In this document: piece after piece, positions 44,291 to 53,370 of the stretch
Position numbering within the stretch: position 1 is the first letter of the stretch
Layout of the letters: each line of letters opens with the position of its first letter
Assembly (NCBI GenBank): GCA_903847205.1
Contig: CAINDA010000045.1
Coordinates: 248,001-312,000, forward strand
Reading direction: 5' to 3'
From: an uncultured Bacteroidota bacterium
GTDB lineage: Bacteria; Bacteroidota; Bacteroidia; 2-12-FULL-35-15
DNA length: 64,000 bases
Notes under the pieces: generated by a model
The model's database searches: none
Told to the model about the DNA's origin: nothing
What the model saw: the letters and a program-made list of their open reading frames with translations, nothing else
Program-made: the position numbers and the translations under genes

Positions 44291-46930
44291 ATGAATCTAA
44301 ATAATTTTACAATTAAATCGCAGGAGGCTGTTCAGCAGGCAGTTCAGATAGCAACTGTGAATGGGCAGCAGTATATTGAAAACGGACATATTTTAAAAGG
44401 TATTCTTGAAGCAGATGAAAACGTAACACCTTTCATTTTGAAAAAGCTTAATGTAAATACAAATATGTTTTCGCTGGCTTTAGATAAAATAGTGGAAGGC
44501 TATCCAAAAGTTTCAGGTGGTCAGCCCATGTTATCGAGCAATGCAAACCAGGTTATTTCAAAGGCTGCCTCTTACTTGAAAGAGTTTGGCGACGAATACG
44601 TTTCTATCGAACATTTGCTTCTTGCTTTATTTGCGGTAAAAGATACAATCTCGCAATTGCTGAAAGACAACGGCGTTACTGAAAAAGATTTAAAAGCCGC
44701 TATAACCGAGCTTCGCAAAGGTGCTAAAGTAAACAGCCAGTCTGCTGAAGATACTTATAATTCACTCAGCAAATTTGCAATTAACCTGAACGAGCAGGCA
44801 AAGAAAGGGAAGCTAGATCCCGTAATCGGCCGTGATGAAGAGATACGAAGAGTATTACAGATTCTCTCACGAAGAACTAAAAATAATCCGATTTTAGTCG
44901 GCGAGCCGGGTGTTGGTAAAACCGCTATTGCGGAAGGTTTAGCCCATCGCATAGTCAATGGCGATGTACCTGAAAATTTAAAATCGAAACAGATTTTTTC
45001 TCTTGATATGGGTTCCTTAATTGCCGGTGCAAAATACAAAGGAGAGTTTGAAGAGCGTCTAAAATCAGTAGTTAAGGAAGTTATTGCTGCTGAAGGGGAA
45101 ATTATTTTATTCATTGATGAAATTCATACCCTTGTTGGTGCAGGCGGAGGCGAAGGCGCAATGGATGCTGCAAATATCCTGAAACCTGCTTTAGCCCGCG
45201 GCGAGCTTCGCGCAATAGGTGCAACAACATTAAATGAGTTTCAAAAATATTTTGAGAAGGACAAAGCGCTTGAAAGACGTTTTCAAAAAGTAATGGTTGA
45301 TGAACCGAGTGCTGAAGATGCTATCTCTATTTTGCGCGGAATTAAAGAGAAATATGAAGCACATCATAAAGTTCGGATTAAAGACGAAGCCATCATTTCG
45401 GCTGTGGAGCTCTCACAGCGGTATATCAACGATCGTTTCCTTCCGGATAAGGCAATTGACTTGATGGATGAGGCTGCATCGAAATTACGAATGCAGATTA
45501 ACTCAATGCCCATTGAGCTGGACGTTTTGGAGCGTAAAATACGCCAGCTGGAAATTGAACGGGAAGCAATCAAGCGCGAAAATGATAAGAAAAAATTAGA
45601 GGACTTAAATAAAGAAATTGCTGAATTGGCCGACCAGAGAGCAGATTTGCGCGCAAAATGGCAGGGTGAAAAAGAAGTTGTTGAAGGCATTCAGAAAGCA
45701 AAAGAAAAAATCGAAAATTTTAAATTTGAAGCTGAACAGGCTGAGCGTGCTGGTGATTACGGCAAGGTAGCTGAAATTCGCTACGGAAAAATTCAGGAAG
45801 CAGAAAAGGAATTGAAATCATTTGAGGGCAAACTTGACCTGATGAAACAAAACGGTTCCCAGATGATTAAAGAAGAAGTGGACAGCGAAGATATAGCTGG
45901 CGTCATTGCGGTATGGACGGGCATTCCTGTTTCCCGTATGCTGCAAAGCGAACGCGAAAAACTTCTTCATTTAGAGACTGAATTGCATAAACGCGTGGTT
46001 GGGCAGGAGGAAGCCATTGAAGCTATAAGCGATGCTGTTCGGAGAAGCCGTGCTGGACTTCAGGATACAAAACGTCCGATAGGCTCTTTTATTTTTCTGG
46101 GTACTACCGGCGTCGGGAAAACTGAATTAGCAAAAGCCCTCGCGGAATTTTTATTCAATAATGAAAACAGTATGACGCGTATTGATATGAGCGAGTATCA
46201 GGAACGGCACTCTGTAAGCCGTTTGGTAGGCGCACCCCCGGGATATATCGGTTATGAAGAAGGAGGACAGTTAACGGAGGCCGTCCGCAGAAAACCGTAC
46301 AGTGTGGTTCTCCTGGATGAAATTGAAAAAGCTCATCCTGATGTTTTTAATATTTTGCTGCAGGTGCTTGATGACGGCCGTTTGACAGATAATAAAGGGC
46401 GTGTTGTGAATTTTAAAAACACCATCATTATTATGACTTCCAATATGGGTTCTCATCTGATTCAGGAAAATTTTGAAAAGATGAATGAGAAAAATAAGGA
46501 TGAAATAATGGCGAGAACAAAAGTTGAAGTGTTTGAACTTTTAAAGAAAAATTTACGCCCGGAATTTTTGAATAGAATCGATGAAACCATTATGTTCACG
46601 CCGCTTACACGTGGAGATGTTCATCGCATTGTAGAACTTCAATTCATGGGTGTTGCAAAAATGCTGGAAGAAAATAACATACACCTCACAGCAACACATG
46701 ATGCAATTGATTGGCTGGCGCAGCTTGGCTACGATCCTCAGTTTGGTGCACGCCCTGTAAAACGTGTTATGCAGAAACGTGTATTGAATGAGCTTTCAAA
46801 GCAGATATTGGCCGGTACAGTTCAGAAAGACGCGCAGATTGTTTTGGATTTATTTAACAATGAGTTTGTGTTTCGAAATCCAATCGAAGCTGAAAAAAAA
46901 GGAAAAAAAGAAACTGAAAAATTAAATTAA
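44291..46930 (+). CDS. clpB: ATP-dependent disaggregase ClpB
   Basis: An 879-residue Hsp100 chaperone that pulls proteins out of aggregates with DnaK. Order of domains: Clp-N double repeat (about 1-145), AAA1 with Walker A GEPGVGKTAIAEGL and Walker B IILFIDEIHTLVGAG, the coiled-coil middle domain (about 400-525, many Glu/Lys), then AAA2 with GTTGVGKTELAKAL and YSVVLLDEIEKAHPDVFN. The C-terminal D2-small domain follows. The middle domain separates it from ClpA/ClpC. Length is normal. No HrcA/CIRCE box was noticed upstream. Confidence 0.97.
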   Translation: MNLNNFTIKSQEAVQQAVQIATVNGQQYIENGHILKGILEADENVTPFILKKLNVNTNMFSLALDKIVEGYPKVSGGQPMLSSNANQVISKAASYLKEFGDEYVSIEHLLLALFAVKDTISQLLKDNGVTEKDLKAAITELRKGAKVNSQSAEDTYNSLSKFAINLNEQAKKGKLDPVIGRDEEIRRVLQILSRRTKNNPILVGEPGVGKTAIAEGLAHRIVNGDVPENLKSKQIFSLDMGSLIAGAKYKGEFEERLKSVVKEVIAAEGEIILFIDEIHTLVGAGGGEGAMDAANILKPALARGELRAIGATTLNEFQKYFEKDKALERRFQKVMVDEPSAEDAISILRGIKEKYEAHHKVRIKDEAIISAVELSQRYINDRFLPDKAIDLMDEAASKLRMQINSMPIELDVLERKIRQLEIEREAIKRENDKKKLEDLNKEIAELADQRADLRAKWQGEKEVVEGIQKAKEKIENFKFEAEQAERAGDYGKVAEIRYGKIQEAEKELKSFEGKLDLMKQNGSQMIKEEVDSEDIAGVIAVWTGIPVSRMLQSEREKLLHLETELHKRVVGQEEAIEAISDAVRRSRAGLQDTKRPIGSFIFLGTTGVGKTELAKALAEFLFNNENSMTRIDMSEYQERHSVSRLVGAPPGYIGYEEGGQLTEAVRRKPYSVVLLDEIEKAHPDVFNILLQVLDDGRLTDNKGRVVNFKNTIIIMTSNMGSHLIQENFEKMNEKNKDEIMARTKVEVFELLKKNLRPEFLNRIDETIMFTPLTRGDVHRIVELQFMGVAKMLEENNIHLTATHDAIDWLAQLGYDPQFGARPVKRVMQKRVLNELSKQILAGTVQKDAQIVLDLFNNEFVFRNPIEAEKKGKKETEKLN

Positions 46931-47044
46931 AAAATTAAAAAATATAATCCCGCACCCAATAATTTCTTTTGATGTTAATATATGTTAACAGTGCAATATT
47001 CATTTGGGAACACGGTTTTATTTAAAAGACAAAAACAAAATAGC

Positions 47045-47185
47045 ATGAAAACAAAAAAAGTGATTATAGACAGCCGTCCAAAATTTAAAATTAAACTGGA
47101 CAACAAAACAACAGTAACAGTGCGCAGTGCCTATGCCTTAAAATCTTGGCAGGAACGATATCCGGAAGCAAAAATTATAGATTAA
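47045..47185 (+). CDS. Small basic protein of 46 residues, unknown
   Basis: The ATG at 47045 (MKTKKVIIDSRPKFKIKLDN) is chosen because the longer frame from 46982 has an unlikely N-terminus. The protein is short, basic and compact (KTTVTVRSAYALKSWQERYP, then EAKIID). It is followed by a hairpin terminator, which supports a real transcription unit. I do not recognise the family. Confidence 0.5.
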   Translation: MKTKKVIIDSRPKFKIKLDNKTTVTVRSAYALKSWQERYPEAKIID

Positions 47186-47214
47186 ATTTTCGGATTTATT
47201 TCCAATTTCAATTC

Positions 47215-47248
47215 AAAACATCTGCCGATAATAATCAGCAGGTGTTTT
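47215..47248 (+). terminator. Intrinsic terminator after the 46-residue protein gene
   Basis: AAAACATCTGC pairs with GCAGGTGTTTT (one G-T pair) around a 12-base loop, ending in TTTTTA. Confidence 0.75.
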
Positions 47249-47468
47249 TATTCCTGTTGCTTGAACAGCTCCGCCCTTGCTGGTTCAATGGTTAGTTTAC
47301 CCCTTACTTCCAAACAGACTTTCCATATTTTGCAAAAAACAGCACTCCAAAATAAATTAAAAAAGGATATTACATCCTGAGTATATTTTAATTTTGAATC
47401 AATTTTTAAATTTGCTTAAAGCAATTCAGGCTTTGGACTATTGTTTTGATGCCTTTAACGAAAAGTTT

Positions 47469-47497
47469 TTGAAACATTTTAAAAACATTTATATTTG
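47469..47497 (+). promoter_or_regulatory. Bacteroidota promoter TTG-N18-TATATTTG
   Basis: TTG at 47469-47471 and TATATTTG at 47490-47497 are spaced by 18 bases, an ideal match to the Bacteroidota consensus. The ATG at 47501 is only three bases after the -7 element, so the mRNA is predicted to be leaderless. Confidence 0.65.
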
Positions 47498-47500
47498 TAA

Positions 47501-47992
47501 ATGGATTTTTGGAAAAAAAATATAAAAAAATTACTTCCTGCAATTCTTTTTCTATCCTTTAGCATATTGCCTTTCACTTCATTTTCCAAAATTGACCCGG
47601 AGGAAGTAAATAGGGAAACTAGCATCGATAATTCCATAATAATCGCTCGGATTTCAAATGATGATATCGAGGTAGCTATTCCTTCAATAATTTTCACATT
47701 CAATGATGCTGAAATTAAATTAAAATTTAAGAACCCCGAACATACACGGCTCCTGCTTAATAAAAACAAAATTAATTTTATCATTAATGGTGAAGAAGTA
47801 GAATTAAATTTTATTAACGGCGAAGCCAGTTTTAAAAAACAATTTGATACAAGTAATTCCTTAACTATTTATGCAGAAGAATTTAGTTACAATCATAAAA
47901 TTACGGCATACCCGCTGTGGCTGTTGCTTTCCCCGTTTTTAATAATTGCAGCCATTATGATTTTAAGAATGTGGCTGAAAAATAAAAAATAG
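47501..47992 (+). CDS. Membrane-anchored protein of unknown function
   Basis: A 163-residue protein. An N-terminal hydrophobic segment (LLPAILFLSFSILPFTSFSK) is a signal peptide or anchor. The middle (about 35-130) is beta-rich and acidic (IIFTFNDAEIKLKFKNPEHT, INFIINGEEVELNFINGEAS). The C-terminus is a membrane helix (YPLWLLLSPFLIIAAIMILR) with a basic tail (LKNKK). The middle should therefore lie in the periplasm, tethered at one or both ends. I do not recognise a family. It has a strong, apparently leaderless promoter. Confidence 0.7.
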   Translation: MDFWKKNIKKLLPAILFLSFSILPFTSFSKIDPEEVNRETSIDNSIIIARISNDDIEVAIPSIIFTFNDAEIKLKFKNPEHTRLLLNKNKINFIINGEEVELNFINGEASFKKQFDTSNSLTIYAEEFSYNHKITAYPLWLLLSPFLIIAAIMILRMWLKNKK

Positions 47993-48132
47993 TTTCGGCA
48001 GGTATAAATTATTTCGCTTTACTTTACTGCCTCAATACATTGGGCAATTTTATTTTTCTAAATGGTCTCTATTAAATTTTTTCAGTCTGCATAAAAATTC
48101 ACAATGCTGTTTTTGTTTAATTGTAGTTACAA

Positions 48133-48963
48133 ATGATAAAATTAAAATCTTCAGATCTCAAAGAATTTCTTGACGAGAAGTACGAGCAGTATAACCGCAT
48201 TGATTTTATTGATTCTGATCCCATCTCTATTCCCCGCAAATTCACAAAAAAAGAAGATATTGAAATTGCCGGATTCTTGGCAGCAACAATTGCCTGGGGG
48301 CAGCGTGTTACAATTATTAATAATGCAGACAAGCTGATGAAACTCATGAACAACAATCCTTTTGAGTTTGTGATGAATGCTTCAATAAAAGATTTGAAGC
48401 GATTTGCTGATTTCAAACACCGCACCTTTAATGGTGTTGACGCTGTTTTTTTTATGAAGGCCCTTCAGAATATTTACAAAAAACACGGCGGTCTGCAAAA
48501 TGCTTTTTATCAATCTAATGATAATGCTGATGTAAATCTGCAGTCAGCTATTACTAACTTCCGTACCATTTTCTTTTCTATTCCTCACCCGCCCCGCACG
48601 GGAAAACATATTTCTAACCCTTCTGAAAACTCAGCTGCAAAACGTTTGTGTATGTACCTGCGATGGATGGTGAGGACGGATAAACGCGGGGTTGACTTTG
48701 GGTTATGGACGGGTACTGATCCGATTTCAAAAAAAGATAAGAGCTCTATTTCCAAAAATAATTTTCATCTGCCTGCAAACCTGATGTGCCCCTTAGATGT
48801 TCATTCAGGTAATACTGCCCGCAAACTTGGCTTACTAACCCGTACTCAAAATGATTGGAAAGCTGTTGAAGAATTAACCGCAAGCCTGAAAAAATTAGAT
48901 CCTGCAGATCCCGTGAAATATGATTTTGCTTTGTTCGGGCTGGGTGTGTTTGAGAAGTTTTAG
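48133..48963 (+). CDS. TIGR02757 (DUF2400) family protein
   Basis: A 276-residue cytoplasmic protein. The family pattern is clear: LKEFLDEKYEQYN, DPISIPRKF, EIAGFLAATIAWGQR, FKHRTFNG, LCMYLRWMVRTDKRGVDFGLW and CPLDVHSGNTARKLGLLTR, ending YDFALFGLGVFE. The fold has been likened to HhH-GPD DNA glycosylases, and the DFALFGLG end matches. The exact role is unknown. It stands alone after the membrane protein gene. Confidence 0.87.
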   Translation: MIKLKSSDLKEFLDEKYEQYNRIDFIDSDPISIPRKFTKKEDIEIAGFLAATIAWGQRVTIINNADKLMKLMNNNPFEFVMNASIKDLKRFADFKHRTFNGVDAVFFMKALQNIYKKHGGLQNAFYQSNDNADVNLQSAITNFRTIFFSIPHPPRTGKHISNPSENSAAKRLCMYLRWMVRTDKRGVDFGLWTGTDPISKKDKSSISKNNFHLPANLMCPLDVHSGNTARKLGLLTRTQNDWKAVEELTASLKKLDPADPVKYDFALFGLGVFEKF

Positions 48964-49810
48964 GATGATTTTAATAGCCTTTAATTTCCGATTTCTATTG
49001 ATTACACCATTACTGGCGAAGTCAGGCAAAGGTACTAAAAGTCGAAGTAAGCTTTACTCAGATATGGTGAAAATTTACCAGTTAAAAGAACGGCTATAAA
49101 TAACGTAAAATACGTCTTTTACGATAGCGTTTTAAATAGCAACTATAAAAGGTGCAATAGTTCGGTAATTTTCCAGAGTAGTATTAACAAAGGTATGCAG
49201 AAAAGTTTGTAGGTCAAGAGTTCAAACAAAAAAAGCATCGAGTTTGTTGTTAGAAAAACTCCAAGGATGATTTTAACCGGAGCGAGGCTCTCATAAGCAC
49301 AATAATAGAAAAAATAAAACGGGATATATTTCAGAAGAAAATATAAAGCATATTTTGATATTGTTCATGAGCATAAGATGCCGATATAATTTTTTGAACA
49401 AATTTCGCTATGGAACATATAGTGAACAGAGCTATCGAAATAATTTTGAGAAGGGATTTAATTTTATAATGTTTAAAGCTGAATTAATAAATCATAGTTG
49501 TTCCTTATATAACCAAAAACGCTTAACGGCTTCTTCGATTTTACTCAAATCTATAACAATGAACTTTTAGAACCCACCTATAGATAACCAAGTTGTTTTA
49601 TATAAATAACTTAGAAGCAGTTCCAGATAAACTATCCAAGGTGAAAAAAGACGACCTAAAATTGTTGTTGAATTAAAAAGGACTTCGTCTTCAACAAAAC
49701 GTTTAGAATTAACGCAAATTTTTTAAACCGGAATTTTTAGCCAAATACATTTGATTCCATTAATCAAATGCAACCCCGAAAACAAGAGATATATTTTAAC
49801 CTTCCGTTAA
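48964..49810. other. 847-bp stretch without an intact gene, possibly decayed
   Basis: Only short frames are present. One from about 49050 reads ALLRYGENLPVKRTAINN and stops after 53 codons; a 71-codon frame at 49355 has no family features. A 13-base direct repeat AGGATGATTTTAA occurs at 48962-48974 (against the stop of the upstream gene) and 49264-49276. The composition and broken frames look like a decayed gene or insertion, but I cannot identify a transposase. It borders the lanthipeptide locus. Confidence 0.45.
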
Positions 49811-49969
49811 TTATATTTTTCCTGTCGGGGGGGTATGAGTGTGAAGAGGGCCGGTGATAATTGGAGGAGCACCACCAAGTATTTTACTTGATTGATAATT
49901 ATTTAAAATTGCCACTGTTTCTTTGTTTAAAAACAATTTGCAGTTTGATGTTTTTTTTTGCTTTTTCAT
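49811..49969 (-). CDS. Class I lanthipeptide-type precursor with Cys-free, Pro-rich core
   Basis: The ATG at 49969 gives 52 residues; a longer frame upstream has an unlikely N-terminus. The leader MKKQKKTSNCKLFLNKETVA plus ILNN matches the leader of the precursor at 55306 (LxLNKETxAxLN), and ends in the double-glycine site LGG (31-33). The predicted 19-residue core, APPIITGPLHTHTPPTGKI, has five Pro, four Thr and two His but no Cys, so it cannot form lanthionine rings as written. It may be a linear, perhaps dehydrated, signal peptide, or a pseudogenised precursor. Its neighbour at 51139 is a prolyl oligopeptidase that could cut such a sequence. The core DNA contains a run of seven C. Confidence 0.75.
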   Translation of the reverse strand: MKKQKKTSNCKLFLNKETVAILNNYQSSKILGGAPPIITGPLHTHTPPTGKI

Positions 49970-49992
49970 AATTCCTGTGTTTAATTTATGTA

Positions 49993-50000
49993 CAAATGTA
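49993..50000 (-). promoter_or_regulatory. Candidate -7 element TACATTTG for the minus-strand precursor
   Basis: Read on the minus strand, TACATTTG matches TAnnTTTG and lies 23 bases before the ATG at 49969, leaving room for an AGGAAT ribosome site. No clear -33 TTG was found. Confidence 0.5.
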
Positions 50001-50116
50001 TAAATAAAAATTGCTTGGCCTAATATTATTTTGGCATTAAATTCAAGCATTAATTTAATTTAAAAAAAATAACTAATATTGTTAAAAGAATAAAGGCCAA
50101 CCCAATAAAGTAAGAG

Positions 50117-51142
50117 ATGATTAAAATTTCTAAAAATATTTTATTAAGGCATTTGGTAATATGGTTTTGTATAATACTTTATATAATTTTTTTTTATGTG
50201 GAGACTGAAGGAACTATCATATTGAAGTTTTTTTTCCTGCTTATCTTTATTATTAATTTCATAGTTTCTTATTATATCCTTTTACTTGTTGTCTTCTCTA
50301 ATTTTTTTGAGAAAAATAAGTTGCTATTTATTTTAAGTTTTAGCGCAGTAATTGTTCTTTTTGTTTCGATAGATTATTTAAACTATAAAAAAATACTGCC
50401 ACTTTTAGGTGGAAAGAATAAGGGTACCAACCAATCTACCTATAACTTTATCAAGGATTCTTTATTATTTTTTTCCTTTATCGCATTTTCTGCAATGGGT
50501 TCTTATTTTAATTGGAAAAGCATAGAACGTATTAAAGAAAATTTAGAAAAAGAAAAAAATGTTATTTCAAGGGAATTAAGCTTTCTTAAAAATCAGTTCC
50601 ACTCCCATCTTACCTTTAATTTTTTAAATTTTTGTTACAGCAAAATGCTTCGCTCTGCTCCAAAGGCAGCGGAATCTGTTGAAGATTTTTCGGAAATGTT
50701 GCGTTATTCATTAAGTAATAGGCAGCCTGAGGAATATGTTCCTTTAAAAAAAGAAATATGTTATATTGAAAATTTTATAGCAATACAAAAATGTATAAGC
50801 TCTGGTGTATTTGTTAAATTGGATGTAGAAGGAGAAACGACTAATTATCTTATATTACCAATGATGCTTGCAGTTTTTGTTGAAAATTCTTTCAAACATG
50901 GCGTTTTTAGTGATCCCGAAAAACCAATCTGCATTTTGCTAATTGTTAAAAATGACAGCTTGTTTTTTAGTGTGAAAAATAATAAAACGAGAAAAACAAC
51001 AATTGCTTCAACTGGCATTGGTTTAGCAAATATAAAGCAGCTATTATCCTTATTTTATTGTAATAAACATTCATTAATTATTGAAGAGACGGACTCGACT
51101 TACAGCTCTGAATTAATATTAAACACAATATCAATACTATGA
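50117..51142 (+). CDS. LytS-like sensor histidine kinase (first copy)
   Basis: A 341-residue membrane kinase. Four membrane helices occupy about 8-28, 34-62, 69-88 and 112-131, then a short coiled coil. The His-kinase motif is FLKNQFHSHLTFNFLNFCYS, with His164 as the likely phosphorylated residue; the usual PHFLFN reads SHLTFN. The ATPase part has the N-box VFVENSFKHGVF and the G-box STGIGLANIKQLL. It lacks a periplasmic sensor domain, as in peptide-sensing kinases of the AgrC/LytS group. The stop overlaps the prolyl oligopeptidase start by four bases (ATGA). It has no response regulator of its own except the one at 54396. Confidence 0.88.
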   Translation: MIKISKNILLRHLVIWFCIILYIIFFYVETEGTIILKFFFLLIFIINFIVSYYILLLVVFSNFFEKNKLLFILSFSAVIVLFVSIDYLNYKKILPLLGGKNKGTNQSTYNFIKDSLLFFSFIAFSAMGSYFNWKSIERIKENLEKEKNVISRELSFLKNQFHSHLTFNFLNFCYSKMLRSAPKAAESVEDFSEMLRYSLSNRQPEEYVPLKKEICYIENFIAIQKCISSGVFVKLDVEGETTNYLILPMMLAVFVENSFKHGVFSDPEKPICILLIVKNDSLFFSVKNNKTRKTTIASTGIGLANIKQLLSLFYCNKHSLIIEETDSTYSSELILNTISIL

Positions 51143-53361
51143 ACTATTTTTTTAGATTAAAACAATTTGCTGTTTTTTCGTTATTAACAGCTTCAATTAC
51201 ATGCTTGGAGTTCTGTACTGGCAGGTTTTCAGAAAATAAATTAAATATTCAATACCCCTATCTTAAAGCAGAGCCTGTATCTGATACCTATTTTGGCAAA
51301 ACAATAATAGACCAATATCGACTTCTAGAAAATTCAGATAATACAACTGTCAGGCAATGGTTACTGAAGGAAAGACTCCTTTGCGATTCTGTATTAAATA
51401 GAATCTCATTCCGGGACTCTCTTCAAAAGGAAATAAAAGATGCCGTTTATTCCTCCAATATCAGGGGGGGCTTTCCAAGAACAGCGGGCAAAAAATTATT
51501 TTTCATCCGCAGTTATATTAAGGAAAAAACTCAAGTGCTTTTCTACAAAGACAGTATAGATGCCAAGGAAATTGAACTTTTTAATACAGCAAAATTAAAT
51601 AAAGGGAATCAAGAATATAGTATTGACTATTTCGAACCATCCTTTGATGGAAAGTATCTTGCTTTTGGTCTTTCTTCTAATGGAGATGAAATGGCTGTGA
51701 TAAAAATTATAGATGTGATGAATAAACTTGTACTTCCCGAATTCATTGACAGGGCAATCTACGGTGAACCGTTTTGGATACCGGGCAAAAATGGATTTTT
51801 CTATAATCAGTTAAAAGAAGTAAAATCTGCCGCTGATTCAAAAACGATATACGAAGATTCAAAAGTGAAATTACACTGGATAAATACAGATTCCAAAAAT
51901 GATAAGGACGTTTTTTCGCGGGTTTTAAATAATGATTTAGAACTGAACGCAATTGACTTTTCAACTTTCTATACTTTTCCAAGTTCTGATAAAGTTTTGG
52001 CTTTTACTGTTCATGGCGCAACTCCATATATTTCTCTTTATTATGCTCCATTAAAAGACTTTACAGAACAGAACTTCGGCAAAAAAATACTCTGGAAAAA
52101 CGTGTGCACTTCAAATGAAAAAATAACTGGCTTTGCTTTAAATAAACAGCAATTATATTTACTTAGTTTTAAAGACAATCCTAACGGAAGTATAAAAAAG
52201 TTTGACCTTAATAAAAATCATTTTTCTACACAAACGATAATAGAAGGCAAAGATGATGTGTTGGAAGAGATGATACAAACCCAAAACTCGATTTATATAA
52301 AAAAATTTAAAAATGGAATTAGTTCTATGATTAGAATTGATCTTGCAACGGAAATCATAGAAAATATTGAATTGCCATTTAATGGGTATGTTTATTTAAA
52401 GCCGGGATTTGGCATTTCTCCTGCATATCTTCATTCCAGCGATTTGTTTTTTGCTATGCAGTCATGGAATAAAGAAGTGGGTGTATATTCTTACAATCCT
52501 GTATCAAAAAAAACTACTAAAACAGATTTGCGTGCACAAGGCAAATATGGTGACAGAAGCGATTTAGTAATCAAAGAAGTAGAGATTCCATCGTATGACG
52601 GAACTTTAGTTCCTTTAAGCATTATTTATTTAGAGAATACTAAACTGGATGGAGAAAATCCGACATTAATGGAGGGTTATGGAGCTTTCGGAGTTTCATT
52701 GAATGCAGAATTTTATCTTCCCCTCCAAGTATGGTTAAATAATGGAGGCATATACGCAGTCGCCCACACTAGAGGCGGCGGAGAAAAAGGAGATGCATGG
52801 TATAAGGGAGGCTACAAATCAACAAAACCCAATAGCTGGAAAGATTTTATTGCTTGTGCAGAGTATTTAATTAAAAATAAATACACTTCAGCTCAGAAAT
52901 TGTCTGCTAAGGGAGCAAGTGCAGGTGGCATCACTGTTGGAAGAGCTATAACAGAAAGGCCTGACCTTTTTAAAGCAGCGATACTTGATGTTGGCGTATT
53001 AAATTCTTTAAGATTTGAAAAATCCCATAATACAATCAATGTCACGGAATTTGGCTCCACAGAAGATTCTGTTGGATTCAGGAACTTATTTGAAATGGAT
53101 GTTTATCATCATATAAGAGCGGATATTAAATACCCTTCTCTTTTAATAACTTCGGGGATGAATGATGCAAGGGTAGATTTCTGGCAGCCGGCAAAAGCAG
53201 TTGCTCGTTTTCAGAAAGTGTGTGAAAAAAATAATAATGTGATATTATTTAAAATAACTGATTTCGGACACCAAGGAGATTTGAATGTAATAAAGGAGGA
53301 AACCGATAATTATTCTTTTTTATTTTGGCGATTAAAACACCCTAAATTCATCTTGAATTAA
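51139..53361 (+). CDS. Prolyl oligopeptidase-family serine peptidase (S9A)
   Basis: A 740-residue enzyme that cleaves small peptides after proline. The N-terminal propeller spans about 35-440 (YPYLKAEPVSDTYFGKTIID, SDNTTVRQWL) and the hydrolase domain about 470-735. The triad is complete: Ser594 in GASAGGITVG, Asp676 in GMNDARVDFWQP and His711 in DFGHQGD. An N-terminal hydrophobic segment suggests export to the periplasm; the lipobox is not clear. It sits between two sensor kinases, beside a precursor whose core is Pro-rich, so a role in trimming or destroying a peptide signal is likely. Similar enzymes are otherwise housekeeping, so this link is inference. Confidence 0.92.
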   Translation: MNYFFRLKQFAVFSLLTASITCLEFCTGRFSENKLNIQYPYLKAEPVSDTYFGKTIIDQYRLLENSDNTTVRQWLLKERLLCDSVLNRISFRDSLQKEIKDAVYSSNIRGGFPRTAGKKLFFIRSYIKEKTQVLFYKDSIDAKEIELFNTAKLNKGNQEYSIDYFEPSFDGKYLAFGLSSNGDEMAVIKIIDVMNKLVLPEFIDRAIYGEPFWIPGKNGFFYNQLKEVKSAADSKTIYEDSKVKLHWINTDSKNDKDVFSRVLNNDLELNAIDFSTFYTFPSSDKVLAFTVHGATPYISLYYAPLKDFTEQNFGKKILWKNVCTSNEKITGFALNKQQLYLLSFKDNPNGSIKKFDLNKNHFSTQTIIEGKDDVLEEMIQTQNSIYIKKFKNGISSMIRIDLATEIIENIELPFNGYVYLKPGFGISPAYLHSSDLFFAMQSWNKEVGVYSYNPVSKKTTKTDLRAQGKYGDRSDLVIKEVEIPSYDGTLVPLSIIYLENTKLDGENPTLMEGYGAFGVSLNAEFYLPLQVWLNNGGIYAVAHTRGGGEKGDAWYKGGYKSTKPNSWKDFIACAEYLIKNKYTSAQKLSAKGASAGGITVGRAITERPDLFKAAILDVGVLNSLRFEKSHNTINVTEFGSTEDSVGFRNLFEMDVYHHIRADIKYPSLLITSGMNDARVDFWQPAKAVARFQKVCEKNNNVILFKITDFGHQGDLNVIKEETDNYSFLFWRLKHPKFILN

Positions 53362-53370
53362 TTCCGAAAT

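Larger units (their letters stand above)
47186..47500. other. Intergenic region, 315 bp, with two hairpins
   Basis: The terminator at 47215-47248 is given separately. A second hairpin pairs TTGAACAGC (47261-47269) with GCTGGTTCAA (47279-47288), with one bulge. The right end holds a good promoter. No gene is visible. Confidence 0.5.

Noticed and set aside
48964..49264. Insertion sequence with 13-base target duplication
   Set aside because: The direct repeat AGGATGATTTTAA is present, but no inverted ends or transposase remnant could be read, so the evidence is insufficient.
49355..49570. 71-codon plus-strand frame in the gap before the lanthipeptide locus
   Set aside because: No ribosome site, promoter or family pattern, and it lies in a stretch full of broken frames.
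49970..50050. Longer N-terminus for the minus-strand precursor
   Set aside because: The extra 27 residues are hydrophobic and unlike any lanthipeptide leader; the ATG at 49969 gives MKKQKK as in the other precursor, with a -7 element and AGGAAT upstream.
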